The notes beneath the pieces were generated by a model. It did not search any database, was not told where the DNA came from, and saw nothing but the letters and a program-made list of their open reading frames with translations. A DNA stretch of 64,000 nt from Raphanus sativus (lineage: Eukaryota > Streptophyta > Magnoliopsida > Brassicales > Brassicaceae): contig NC_079519.1 of the NCBI RefSeq assembly GCF_000801105.2, positions 30,169,288 through 30,233,287 of the forward strand, in the 5' to 3' direction. Shown in pieces: positions 47,022 to 58,289 of this stretch (positions within the stretch are counted from its first letter, which is position 1; every line of letters begins with the position of its first letter). The translations under genes were made by a program, and so were the position numbers.

Positions 47022-49832
47022 ATGGGCCACTGCCTTAGCCGGAACATCTCCGCCGTCAAAGACGACGAGATCCCCGTCGAGCAACCGCCGCGAACCCCCC
47101 GTCGCGCTTCGATCCCTCCTCGGTCTCCTCCCGCCTCCTCCGAGGTCAACCCCTACGCCAGCAGCCCGTTCCAGAGCCCCTTACCGGCGGGAGTAGCTCC
47201 GTCGCCGGCGAGAACTCCGGGAAGGAAGTTCAAATGGCCGTTTCCGCCGCCGTCTCCGGCGAAACCGATCATGGCGGCTCTGAGACGGCGGAGAGGCGCG
47301 CCGCCGCGGCCGAGAGACGAGCCGATCCCGGAGGACAGCGAGGACGTCGAGAGCGTCGAAGGAGGAGGAGGGGAGAGGCTGGACAAGAACTTTGGGTTCG
47401 GTAAGAACATGGAAGGGAAGTACGAGTTGGGGAAGGAGGTGGGGCGAGGGCATTTCGGTCATACTTGCTGGGCTAAGGCCAAGAAAGGGAAGATGAAAGG
47501 GCAGACGGTGGCCGTTAAGATCATCTCCAAAGCTAAGGTCTTTCTCTCTCTCTCTCTCTCTTGGTAGGTTTGAACTGTAATTATGTCAAAATGTGGTACC
47601 GACCAATGTAGGGACTCTTGTCGGAATCTTGAATTGAGTAATTTTAATGTTGAATGTAGATTATTAATAAAGATGATGACTTTTTTTCTTTTTTTCTTTG
47701 GTTGTTCTCTTAGATGACATCGGCTTTGTCTATTGAAGATGTTCGGAGAGAAGTGAAGTTGCTGAAAGCTTTATCTGGGCATAAGCATATGGTTAAATTC
47801 TACGATGTGTATGAGGACAATGATAACGTCTATGTAGTTATGGAGTAAGTAGTTTTCATTCATAATCTTATTGAGTATGGATTCTGGAAGATTCCTTTTT
47901 TTTTTTTTAACATTTGAGTTTATTAAATGAGGCGACGACTTCAGATTATTCAATCTTCCCTTCCAATATATTGCTTTCAGGTTGTGTGAAGGTGGAGAGT
48001 TATTGGATAGAATCTTGGCGAGGTAGTTCCCTTAGTACTACACCACCTTTCTTAGTATTGTTTTCTTCAATTGGTTATGTGATCAAAAATAAATCTTGTG
48101 TTATTATTACCTTCGCTGCAGAGGTGGTAGATACCCTGAAGTCGACGCAAAACGTATCCTTGTACAGATTCTATCTGCAACAGCTTTTTTTCATCTCCAA
48201 GGTGTTGTGCACCGTGACCTGAAGCCAGAGGTACACACACATTCAACCTCTATAAGTTGCTCCACTCTTCTTTGCTATTTTTAGTGAACAGATGGGTGAA
48301 TTTTTGTGTGTCCAGAACTTTCTCTTTACCAGCAGAAACGAGGAGGATGCAGTACTCAAGGTCATAGACTTTGGCTTGTCTGATTTCATTAGATACGGTA
48401 ATTAATTAATTAATTAATTATTACATGATTCTGCATATTGTATGTAAGTCTAATGATATTGAGTTGGAATCTTTTGTAATTTGGTAGATCAACGACTCAA
48501 TGATGTGGTGGGAAGCGCATACTACGTAGCACCTGAAGTACTCCATAGGTCTTACAGCACCGAAGCAGATATGTGGAGCATCGGTGTCATAAGCTACATA
48601 CTACTCTGCGGAAGCAGACCTTTCTACGGAAGAACTGAATCTGCGATATTCCGTTGCGTGCTTAGAGCAAACCCTAATTTTGAAGACTTGCCTTGGCCTT
48701 CTATATCTCCTACTGGTAAAGACTTTGTGAAAAGGCTTCTGAACAAGGATCATAGGAAACGAATGACCGCTGCTCAAGCTCTAGGTTAGTTAGTTACATC
48801 TCTTCTTGATATGGAAACAAGAACATGGCTTTAAGTATAGGTCTCATTATATGATCTGTGTTTTTGCAGCTCATCCGTGGTTACGTGATGAGAACCCTGG
48901 TTTGCTTCTCGATTTCTCGGTTTACAAGCTGGTTAGGTCTTATATCCGTGCCTCGCCTTTCAGAAGATCAGCACTTAAGGTAGTTTCTTGATACCCTCAT
49001 GTTATTATTTGTTATGATCAAGTGCTTACTTGTTAATATTTTGAAATAGGCTCTCTCAAAAGCTATACCAGACGAGGAGCTTGTGTTCCTTAAGGCACAG
49101 TTCATGCTCCTGGACCCTAAAGATGGAGGCCTATCTCTTAACTGCTTCACAACGGTTAGTGTGTGCCTTTCCTGATCTAGATAATAGCATATTTGATTAT
49201 ATATCTTTGATTTGTGAATATATATTAATTATGCCGCAGGCTTTAACAAGATATGCTACCGATGCTATGATGGAATCAAAGCTTCCTGACATTTTAAACA
49301 CAGTAAGACATCTCTGGTTATATATTAGTATCTTTGCTTTTTGAAGTTTATAGATGAATCATTTAAGATAAGGTTTCATGGTGGTTGATAGTCTGAAAAT
49401 GAGAGTCTTTTCTTTAGTATATCTTTCATGACCATCATCATCTTCTTCTTTCTATGAAGATGCAACCGCTTGCGCAAAAGAAACTCGACTTTGAAGAGTT
49501 CTGTGCGGCTGGGGTCAGCGTTTACCAACTGGAAGCTCTTGAAGAATGGGAACAGATTGCAACTTCAGCGTTTGAGCACTTTGAACAAGAAGGAAACAGA
49601 ATCATATCCGTCCAAGAACTCGCTGGGGTATGGTCCTATTTCAACCCTTATGAGATTTGTTAAGATTAATTAAAAAACATTTTTTTTTTGGTAGGAGATG
49701 AGCGTGGGACCAAATGCATATCCTCTGCTCAAGGATTGGATCCGGAGCTCGGATGGGAAGCTGAGTTTCTTGGGATACGCTAAGTTTTTGCATGGTGTGA
49801 CCGTAAGAAGCTCGAGTTCAAGACCTAGATGA
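47022..49832 (+). CDS. CRK4: CRK4-type CDPK-related protein kinase
   Basis: Eleven exons (47022-47537, 47714-47844, 47981-48022, 48122-48230, 48316-48397, 48488-48784, 48870-48979, 49050-49154, 49240-49302, 49460-49627, 49695-49832) join with consistent phases. MGHCLSR is an N-myristoylation/palmitoylation start, followed by a Pro/Arg-rich region. The kinase domain shows [12 protein letters not shown] (Gly loop), [10 protein letters not shown] (catalytic Lys), HRDLKPEN, DFGLSDF (DFG) and VAPEVL (APE). The C-terminal region has four degenerate EF-hand-like segments ([54 protein letters not shown]) that, in this family, bind calcium poorly; the kinase is instead tuned by calmodulin. The end is VRSSSSRPR. 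The family acts at the plasma membrane in growth and stress signalling. Synteny suggests At5g24430. No defect is seen. Confidence 0.92.
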
Positions 49833-50829
49833 CACATGGTTCTAGATCATAAGTCTTCTAACGTGTGAATCAAGTCTTTTAAGACGTTGGGTTCAAAGAT
49901 ACAACATATATAGTGGAAGTGGAAGTGGAAGTGGAAGGCAGGTGCTTCCTTTGTAAATGATTCTTTTGAGGATATTGGTTTTAGAGGAACTAAACCCAAA
50001 AATGGGAAAACATGTTTATATATTATAGAAGGAAACTGAGAGAGGTGTTTGTTCTTGTTTTTTTTTGGCTTTTTAGTTTGGTTAGAATCATTGATTGTAT
50101 AATGCTATACTCGTTGGAGTTCCAAACAAGTGCCCTTTAGAAGCGATTCTAGCAGTTCGTTTAAAGAGATTCACAAAGTTGTTTGGTGCATTCTGAAATG
50201 GTTAGGAAGCAATAGCAAAAACTTGTCAACCTTCTAAACTCCATCCTCTTAGATGCTCCCACATTGAAGTGATATAGACTTGCAGTAGTAGTACTAGAAA
50301 AACGGTTAGTGAATTGAATTTCTTTTAGCTGACTAAAACGTACTCCCTCTATTTCAAAATACTACATATTTTATATTTTTCACACATTTATAAAATATAT
50401 TAAATTCATTTTATATATGTATAATTTTTTTATAATTATCTTTTCTTCTACAATTTGAAGTTGATAAAAATTTAATAAATGCAATTAAGTTTTTTAAAGT
50501 TCGTAATTAGTAAATAAAACATGTATAATGTAAAAAAATAGATCTTTTGGAAATAATTTTTTTCTATAGAATATATAACTTTAAGAAAACGAAAGACTAT
50601 ATAAGAAAAGATTATTAAAATGGTTGCTATACCAGAGACACCAGTTAAAGTGATCCATTACATGTTACATAAGCCATCTAGTATCTCCATTACATGTTAT
50701 TTATCTAAACCGACCGGTTCGGTCCAAGTTTGAGAACAAACATCTGAAACATAGATGTGTTTGGTCGGCGATTAGTCTCAAAAGCTGCTCACTTTCTCTA
50801 TAAAGAAGCAAAAAGCTCCCACCTTTTCC
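49833..50829. other. CRK4 3' flank and PGL3 upstream region
   Basis: A GTGGAAGTGGAAGTGGAAG stretch lies near 49913. A degenerate MITE-like end (ACTCCCTCTATTTCAAAATA) is at 50342. No gene is seen. Confidence 0.5.
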
Positions 50830-51837
50830 ATGGCTTCTTCTTCTTGTTTCCTCCGTCAGATTCTCTTCTCTCAAGTACCCACCAACCTTCAACCTCCTTC
50901 AAATCCTCTAGCACTTTCCTTCCCGAAGAATCTAACTTGTTCGATCGGAAGTAAATCAATCAAGAGATTAGCTTTTAGTCGGAGAAAGGCATCGGAGACG
51001 AGAAGCATGTCTACGACGACGGCGACGAAAGAAGAGAATAAAAAAGTGGAGATCTTTGACACGGAGGAGAACTTAGCTGCTGAGTTAGCCAAATACACAT
51101 CCCATCTCTCCGACAAGTACTGCAAAGAGAGGGGAGCTTTCACCGTCGTCGTCTCCGGCGGCTCCTTAATCAGATCGCTCCGGTAAGTTTCTTAAAAGGT
51201 TTTTTTGCAAAAGTCTCGATCTTTCAGTGATATAATTGGTGGTTCGAATCTCAGGAAGCTAGTAGAGGTTGATTCGATAGATTGGTCAAAGTGGCATTTT
51301 TTCTGGGTGGACGAGAGAGTTGTCCCCAAGCACCATGAAGACAGCAACTACAAACTTGCTTACGATGCCTTCCTCTCCAAGGTTCCCATCCCTCCTGGAA
51401 ACGTATACGCAATCAATGATTCTCTTTCGGCCGAGGCTGCAGCGGAGGATTACGAGACGTGTCTGAAGCATTTGGTCAAGACCGGTGTCCTCCGTGTGTC
51501 TGAATCAACCGGGTTTCCGAAGTTTGATCTCGTGCTTCTTGGTATGGGACCTGATGGCCACGTGGCGTCTCTGTTTCCAGGGCATGGTCTGTGTGATGAG
51601 AAGAAGAGATGGGTGGATTCTATCACTGACTCTCCGAAGCCACCGTCTGAGAGAATCACGTTCACGTTTCCGGTTATTAACTCCTCTGCGCATGTAGGTT
51701 TAGTGGTTTGCGGTTCTGGGAAGGCAGAAGCTGTGGAGGCGGCTCTGAAGAAGACTGGGAGTGTACCTGCGGGTTGTGTTTCCGCTGAAGACGAGCTGGT
51801 TTGGTTTCTTGATAAACCAGCTTGTTCCAAGCTCTAA
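50830..51837 (+). CDS. PGL3: 6-phosphogluconolactonase PGL3, dual plastid/peroxisome form
   Basis: Two exons (50830-51182, 51255-51837) give 311 residues. Residues 1 to about 58 form a Ser/Arg-rich transit peptide (MASSSCFLRQILFSQVPTNL) with a second Met (MSTTTATKEE) at residue 60 where the core begins. The NagB-like core has AFTVVVSGGSLIRSLRKLVE, WHFFWVDERVVPKHHEDSNY and FDLVLLGMGPDGHVASLFPG, which are the phosphate-binding and catalytic motifs of the family. The C-terminus is ACSKL, a perfect PTS1 peroxisomal signal. The enzyme hydrolyses 6-phosphogluconolactone in the oxidative pentose phosphate pathway. Arabidopsis PGL3 (EMB2024) is essential and reported to reach both plastids and peroxisomes. 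The gene is intact. Confidence 0.95.
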
Positions 51838-52202
51838 TAACCGGGTTTTGGAACTTGGCGGTGTGAGTGGACTAGTCCGGCTTGCTTTTTGGTTTGTTGG
51901 GTCTGGTTCTCTCCATTTGGGTTCTGGGAGAGAGGTTGTGTTGTAATAAAAGCAGAGAATAAGAGAGGGTTGAATGCAACCTAGTCAATGGTTTCTTTGC
52001 ATTTGTTTGGTTGAATGCAACAAAACAAAAGATATTTTCTTCTAAATTTAAACAATGTATCATCAGTATTTAACTATAAGTTTGGTACCAAAAAGAATAG
52101 TTGTAGAAATGAAATTTGAATGAGGAATGGTAAGGAGAAAATGAAAGACCCAAGGAAAGAAACTCATTCATGAACATGGTTAGAAACATATAATGGTATA
52201 TC

Positions 52203-52475
52203 AATCTATTGGTGACGATGGTGTCCTCACCCGAAGAATGGCCAGCATTTACTACGCACATGGAGGAATTTCGCCGAAGTAAGATTTTCTTCCCTAATTT
52301 CAAGATCGGACATATTTCAAGGGCGCAAAATACAATGGCGGACAAGCTTGCTCATGGGGCAAGGAATTCACCTTCAGCTATGTTATATGTCGATTCGATA
52401 CCTCCGGTTTGGCTTTCCGAATCGGTGGAATCACGTTAGAGTAATTCATTGTTGTCAAAAAAAAAAAATCTATTG
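52203..52475 (+). mobile_element. 5'-truncated LINE tail with RNase H remnant
   Basis: The frame at 52209-52439 encodes EEWPAFTTHMEEFRRSKIFF, then FKIGHISRAQNTMADKLAHG, the C-terminal RNase H-like region of plant non-LTR retrotransposons. It ends about 30 bases before an A tract (52457-52468). AATCTATTG at 52203-52211 recurs at 52467-52475 as a target duplication. Only the 3' tail inserted, as is usual for LINEs. Confidence 0.8.
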
Positions 52476-53627
52476 ACTATGAATCATAAAAGAAAAAAGA
52501 AAACGGAATCTACAAATCATGGATTGGAGTTATATGTATATATACAAAAGGAAAGAAAGAATTAAGTTAGTAAACTCCTTAGATTTTGCTTTTATCAAAC
52601 CCGGTTCAGATTTCACCTCCACTGTAATGAAACAAATATGCGTCAGCATTAAATTACTACTCACCGGGTCTGTAAACTACATAAGCTACATCCACATCTT
52701 TTTTCCTGGAGACATACCAAAACATTTAAGGGTACCGTGGTCACAAGGAAGTGACCTGAAACTCTTGACATAAAAAGGAAGAATATATGAATCACTCATT
52801 ACTTGCATACTTCCATGAATTTCTGGACTGCATTATGATACTAAGTTCCCTGCAACCACAAAACTGAGTAGTCTCATCTCTGGGGCTTAGTTATTGTCAC
52901 CGGCGGGTGGGATGGACCACTCGTGGACGGATCAGATTGTTTTATAACTGCCGTTTGCCGGTTCCGTTTGAAATTCATCGGCTATGAAGCGCTCCGTGTA
53001 AAAACGTCGCCGCATATAACATCATATTACATACTCCTCAGCCAGGTGTCCTATGGTGGAGCCAGTATGATTATGACACGTGGTGGAGTTATGAGTTTTG
53101 CACGCGCCTAAGATTGGGTCTATCACGTTGGCCCCCATTTGACACGGTGGTTTGTAGCTGGGTCTCACATGGTCGGACGTAGCCGGAGCTGAAGGTTTAG
53201 AATTACTTCAAAGGTAGGGGAACGAGAAAAAGAAGTGTAACTAAGATTTTTGTCTTTGTTATCATAAAATTATTTTAATTATAATTTTATACTTGCTTCA
53301 TTTGTAAGTAATAATCTATAGGGAAAATGTAACTGAGGCTTGTTTTTCATGTAAATACGAATGGTTTTTTTCTCACTGTTACAATATTTTTTTGGTACAT
53401 ATTAATAGATTGGTATTAGAAAATTTTGGATTCCATTTTCAAACGTTTGTTTGTAAATGTAATTTGTATATTTTTTTGTTCCAGACTGACTCGATTCTAC
53501 TTCTGACAATCTCCCAAAGACAAAGCAAAGCATATTTGGTTTGCTGAATATTGACGAATACCAAACTCTTGGATCTTTATCCCTCTTCCTCCATTCTTTA
53601 ATTTTTGATTAATCGAAACACTTAACC
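52476..53627. other. Intergenic, GH17 upstream region
   Basis: The frame at 52519-52773 is not recognised. ATGACACGTGGTGGAG at about 53075-53090 includes a G-box (CACGTG), possibly part of the GH17 promoter. No gene is seen. Confidence 0.5.
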
Positions 53628-53643
53628 ATGAATTATATGCGAC

Positions 53644-53648
<5 letters not shown>

Positions 53649-53686
<38 letters not shown>

Positions 53687-53854
53687 ATTAACCAGGTGGT
53701 TGACCCCTTCGGGACCCACCCACCTAGGCCCGGCGCCAGCCTGTGTCTGTACCGTTTAAGGTCCTGGACACGCCTCCCCTCCCCGCAAGTCGAACTCGGG
53801 TTGCCCCTCAGTGACCGAAGCCTGGGGTGTACCACTGGACTACGAGGTCCGGGT
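53649..53854 (-). mobile_element. SINE copy 2, inserted at the GH17 start codon, 18-bp target duplication
   Basis: Same element and orientation as 45799-45993, with a longer T run at the left. The duplication AATTATATGCGACTATTT occurs at 53631-53648 and 53855-53872. It contains the ATG at 53861 used by the downstream GH17 signal peptide, so the insertion split the original leader from the coding region and left a start codon copy on each side. Confidence 0.93.
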
Positions 53855-53860
53855 AATTAT

Positions 53861-55584
53861 ATGCGACTATTTCTCTCCTCTTCTTCGTTTATTTCTCCTG
53901 CAAGTATGATTACTATAGTTGCATTTCTTATCGTCCTTTCAACAGGTATATTTCATCGATCATTTTTTTTGTGATAATTATTGAGAGTAATCTAAATTAT
54001 AAAAAGGAATATCGTTCGAGAATGAAAAAAAGAAAATTTTGAGAGGGAAAAATAAATAATTATGTTCATATTTGAATCAATGGTTAGCATACATTATTGG
54101 TCAGGATCAGGAGCTGATGCGAGTATTGGTGTAAACTACGGCACACTCGCCGACAACCTCCCTCCCCCGCGTCAAGTGGCCGAGTTCCTCCTCCACTCCA
54201 CCGTCATCAACCGCATCCGCCTATTCAACGCCGATCCTCAAATTCTCCAAGCCTTCGCTCACACCGGTGTTGCCGTCACCGTCACCGTCTCCAACGACCA
54301 GATCCCACACCTCACAAACCTCTCCTTCGCCCAACGATGGATCTCCGACCACATCCAACCTCACTTCCCCTCCACCAACATCATCCGCATCCTCGTCGGA
54401 AACGAAGTCATCTCCACCGCCGACCACCTCCTCGTCAGAAACTTAGTCCCGGCGATGCAATCCCTCCACACCGCCCTCGTCTCCGCCTCCCTCCACCGTC
54501 GCATCCAAATCTCCACGCCGCACTCCCTAGGAATCCTCTCTCACACCACTCCTCCGTCTTCCTCTAGGTTCCGACAGGGATACGACACTCACGTCCTAAA
54601 GCCTCTCCTCAGCTTCCTCCGCACAATCTCTTCACCCTTCGTCGTGAATCCTTACCCGTTCTTCGGTTACTCACCCGAGACTCTCGACTTCGCTCTGTTT
54701 AGACCTAACCCGGGCTTGTTCGATCACGACACGAAGCTTCATTACACGAACATGTTCGACGCTCAGCTTGACTCTGTCTACTCCGCCATGGATCGGCTCG
54801 GATTCTCCGACGTCGCGATCGTGGTGAGAAATCGGATGGCCGTCGAAGGGAGAGAGAGATCAGATCGGCGTCGACGTCGCCACCGCGGCGGAGTTTAACA
54901 AGAAAGTGATGGACCGTGTAAACTCCGGCGCCGGAACGCCGCTGATGCCTAACCGGACTTTCGAGACGTACATTTTCGCGCTCTTCAATGAAAATCTCAA
55001 ACCAGGACCGGTTAGAGAGCGTAATTTCGGTCTTTTCCTGTCCGATTTAACTCCGGTTTACGACATCGGAATCCTCCGGCCACCTGTAATCGCCGCCGCG
55101 TTTCGCTACGTTTCGAAAAATGTGTGTTTGTTTAAGAGTTTTCGTTTTGGAATTTGACAGGTTAGAACATCGGATCCACCGGAGAGCAACCGGCGGTCGC
55201 CGGTCGAAGGATCTTCGGGGAAGCGGTGGTGTGTTACAAAGTCCGGCGCGGAGACGGAGGCTTTACAGAGGAACATAGATTACGTATGTGGATTGGGCTT
55301 GGATTGTGGGCCCATTATAGAAGGTGGGCATTGTTTTTTACCCAACACAGTTGAAGCCCATTCAGCGTACGCTATGAACTTGTTCTACCAGACTATGGGG
55401 CGACACGAGTTCGACTGCGATTTCGACAAGACTGGGGAGATAACTGCGATGGATCCCAGTAAGTTTTCTAAATTTTGATAGAATTAGTAAATGAATTATA
55501 TATTTTGTTAATGATTTTTTTAAAAAATTACATTTTAATTCTGCAGGCTATGGAAATTGCCAATATCAGGCTGACTTTGTATGA
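53861..55584 (+). pseudogene. GH17 beta-1,3-glucanase with X8/CBM43 domain, frameshift at the catalytic motif
   Basis: Exon 1 (53861-53945) encodes a signal peptide (MRLFLSSSSFISPASMITIV then AFLIVLST). Exon 2 (54105-55085) begins SIGVNYGTLADNLPPPRQVA and contains ILVGNEVIST, the GH17 acid/base Glu, and VVNPYPFFGYSPETLDFALF. At about 54826 two bases are missing just where VVAETGWPS, with the nucleophile Glu, is expected; the frame resumes at WPSKGERDQIGVDVATAAEF and PLMPNRTFETYIFALFNENL. Exon 3 (55161-55458) is the X8 domain (KRWCVTKSGAETEALQRNID, YVCGLGLDCGPIIEGGHCF). Exon 4 (55547-55584) ends YGNCQYQADFV. Adding the two bases makes every exon phase fit. As given, the product lacks the nucleophile and the X8 domain. 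Such enzymes trim callose in the cell wall or at plasmodesmata. The position suggests At5g24318. Confidence 0.88.
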
Positions 55585-56824
55585 AAATACACAATGTAAT
55601 TTGCAGAAATATTCGAGTTATGGTTCAAATCACAACTATATCAAGTACTATTAGGATAACTACACTTAGCAAAATTCAGTTGTTGTAGCTGCGTACATTT
55701 GAGTCCTAATAAATTCGTCTCCTTTAAGCAAATTTGTTTTTCTCCCAAGTATTAATAAATTTTTTTAGAGATATATTAATAAAAAGTTTAAACTAAAGAA
55801 AAATGTAAATACTAAAACAAAAAAATAAAGGATGAGATTTTGATCTTTGATGGTCAGTATCTAGTATTAAATACTAGTTAATTATTGATAACTAATTGTT
55901 TTCCTACACCATGTTCAGCAATAAAATTTTAAGTTTAAGTTATCTTTAAAAATAAAAATGTGTTAATGTTTTGAAAATAGAAATTTGTTAAACATAAAAT
56001 TAAGGTAAAATAAATAATTTAACTTACCTAAAATTATATTTAAGTTATATTTAAAATCATAATTTGATAGATTTTTTCTAAGATATATTAAATTAACTTG
56101 TATAAAATAAAAAAATTGATATTTTTTTATAATTATCAAAATACAAAACCAAACAAAATTTCTAAAATTTATAGATATTAAAAATAAATAAATGATATTA
56201 CGATTAATTTTTTAAATGACTGTATAAACTTTTGAAAATCTTGATTAATAATAAAAATTGTATGATTATAAAAATATATTAAATAATATTTTGAAAATTT
56301 TAAAATATTTATTATTTCTATTATAATATTGTTTAATGACATATTTGAATAGATTTATGAGTTATTAATATATTATTAAAAATTACAAAATATTAAAATC
56401 AACATTAAATATAATGTCATGTTATACTTAACCATAAGTTATGTCATCGATTTTAATATATCATGTCATATTTTTTGGTGAAAATGATAGTATACATGAC
56501 ATGTATAAAATCACTTGACATCGATTCTTTTTTTTTAATCGATTCACTTTATACGTGACAAATAATGTCCAGAGATTCACTTTGACCATAATATAGGCCA
56601 CTTGTCATCGATTCTTTTTTTTTTGTCAACCACTTGTCATCGATTCACTCTATATGTATTCATTGCTGTATCCGTTATCTTCATAATTATGACTAGTATC
56701 TACATATATTTTACCTAATATGAATCCAGAGTCAAAACTCAAGAGGCGTTATAGAATCTGACCGCGTAAAGAAAAGTTATAGAATCTGACCGCTGAAAGA
56801 AAAGTTGTAGAATCTGACTAAACG
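55585..56824. other. Very AT-rich intergenic sequence
   Basis: No coding-like frame. A CTTGTCATCGATTC motif recurs at about 56514, 56611 and 56634, with TTTTTTTT tracts beside it; it looks like a small decayed repeat. Confidence 0.55.
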
Positions 56825-57667
56825 ATGAAGCTGGTGATCCTAGTATCCTTCTTGCTCTTTCTTCCAACGTTTTCTTCAGGTACAAATCAACTAGCAGTAT
56901 TCTCTAATTAATGCATCATTTCACATTTCATGTTGCTCACTTGTGCATATAAGATGTGCCTTACAAAACTATATATTCCTACACGGTAGTTTTGTAAATA
57001 AATATACATGCAATTCTTAGACAAATTTGATGATGATATGGATGCTAACATGCTTCATGATTTGGTAGGGCTAGTTGAGACTTCAAATTTGGATGACATC
57101 CACTACGAGGTAATATTAAAAAACCAGAAGATCATAAGAATTATACATATCAATTACAAATACACATCAAAGTCAAAACTGTATAATGATCTATCAATAA
57201 AGTTATCCTAAAAATGCATTAGAAGGCCGTGTTTTTTATAATATTGACCCCTTTGTATACATTTTTAAGTTGTTTCCTCTCAAAAAAAGAAAGGAAGTTG
57301 TTTCCTCTTTTTAGTTTTCGTTACTTCTAGCTTATACCAGTAGAAGATATTATTTATCATTTTACCATATAGAATATATTTAGATAATAGAGTTTTATTA
57401 ACACTATTTGAACTAGATATATGGTCGTTTTAAATCATTTTCATTTAACATCAACTATACAGTAATCGGGGGAGGGTGGAGTTGGTAATAAAAAAAACTA
57501 TATATGTCTATATATGTTGATTTGATTAGGTTGTGACGAATAAAGGAAGGGTCGATCTTGAAATGGACTATGAGAACCCGCATCCACGTCCTCCCAAAAT
57601 GGCCGACCCGCCGCCACCTAATCCTTATACCAAGAAAAGATCAGTACATCTTAAGGAACAAAGTTAA
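56825..57667 (+). CDS. Small secreted peptide precursor with RGF/GLV-like sulfopeptide motif (candidate)
   Basis: Three short exons (56825-56879, 57021-57109, 57530-57667) have GT-AG borders and matching phases, giving 93 residues. Residues 1-18 are a clear signal peptide (MKLVILVSFLLFLPTFSS). The variable middle is acidic (KFDDDMDANMLHDLVGLVET then SNLDDIHYE). The C-terminal part has VDLEMDYENPHPRPPKM. An Asp-Tyr after acidic residues is the substrate context of tyrosylprotein sulfotransferase, and DY-x2-P-x3-PP matches the spacing of RGF/GLV/CLEL peptides such as DYSNPGHHPPRHN (family knowledge). Unlike those, 23 residues follow (ADPPPPNPYTKKRS then VHLKEQS), including a dibasic KKR site. 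I do not recognise it as a named gene; a proline-rich small protein near At5g24316 may be its counterpart. Function is inferred only. Confidence 0.65.
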
Positions 57668-58289
57668 AGAGTACAGGTAACCTCGTTGTATAAGGTTAAA
57701 ATCATGTAATATCTCAAACAAGTCGAATAATATTTACTTCACATAACTACATTTTATTTATAGGGATCGAGTTCTCAAGGAACCTCCTTGTATTACTAAT
57801 GTTTGGTTAAATGTAAAAAAGAAAAACAGTACCAAAACTATTTTTGCAATCTATCAATTAGTAACATAGAACGAACTGACCAGTTTGGTTTGTCATTTTC
57901 CTTCCAAACAAGTGTTTAGTTTTCATTTAAATGGAATTTGATTTTTTGCTTTGGTTTTAGTTTGGTTCTATAAAAGTTAAGTTGGTTTTATATTATAAGA
58001 AGATTACAAACTGGATCAAATTCAGCCTGGTTTAACTATTTAGAACAAAATGAACGTAGAGTATGCGGTCTAGCTCGGTTCTATCTAGTATCTAGCTTTA
58101 GCCGAATTGGGGGTTGGTGTGTGTTTTAACGAGTTCTTTAAAGACAATTCGTTTTGCATTGAATGAAAATAAATACTCCTTCCGTTTTATATTGAGTGTC
58201 GTTTTAACTTTTAAATTTTGTTTCATTATAGATGTCATTTTATATTTTTAATACAAATATTAAATGTTATTTTCAGTTTTTACTTTTAT
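57668..58289. other. Intergenic, CBL4 distal upstream
   Basis: AT-rich, with several TTTGGTTT stretches. Near 58165 a MITE-like end, ACTCCTTCCGTTTTATATTG, stands close to the inner boundary of the inverted repeat. No gene is seen. Confidence 0.5.
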
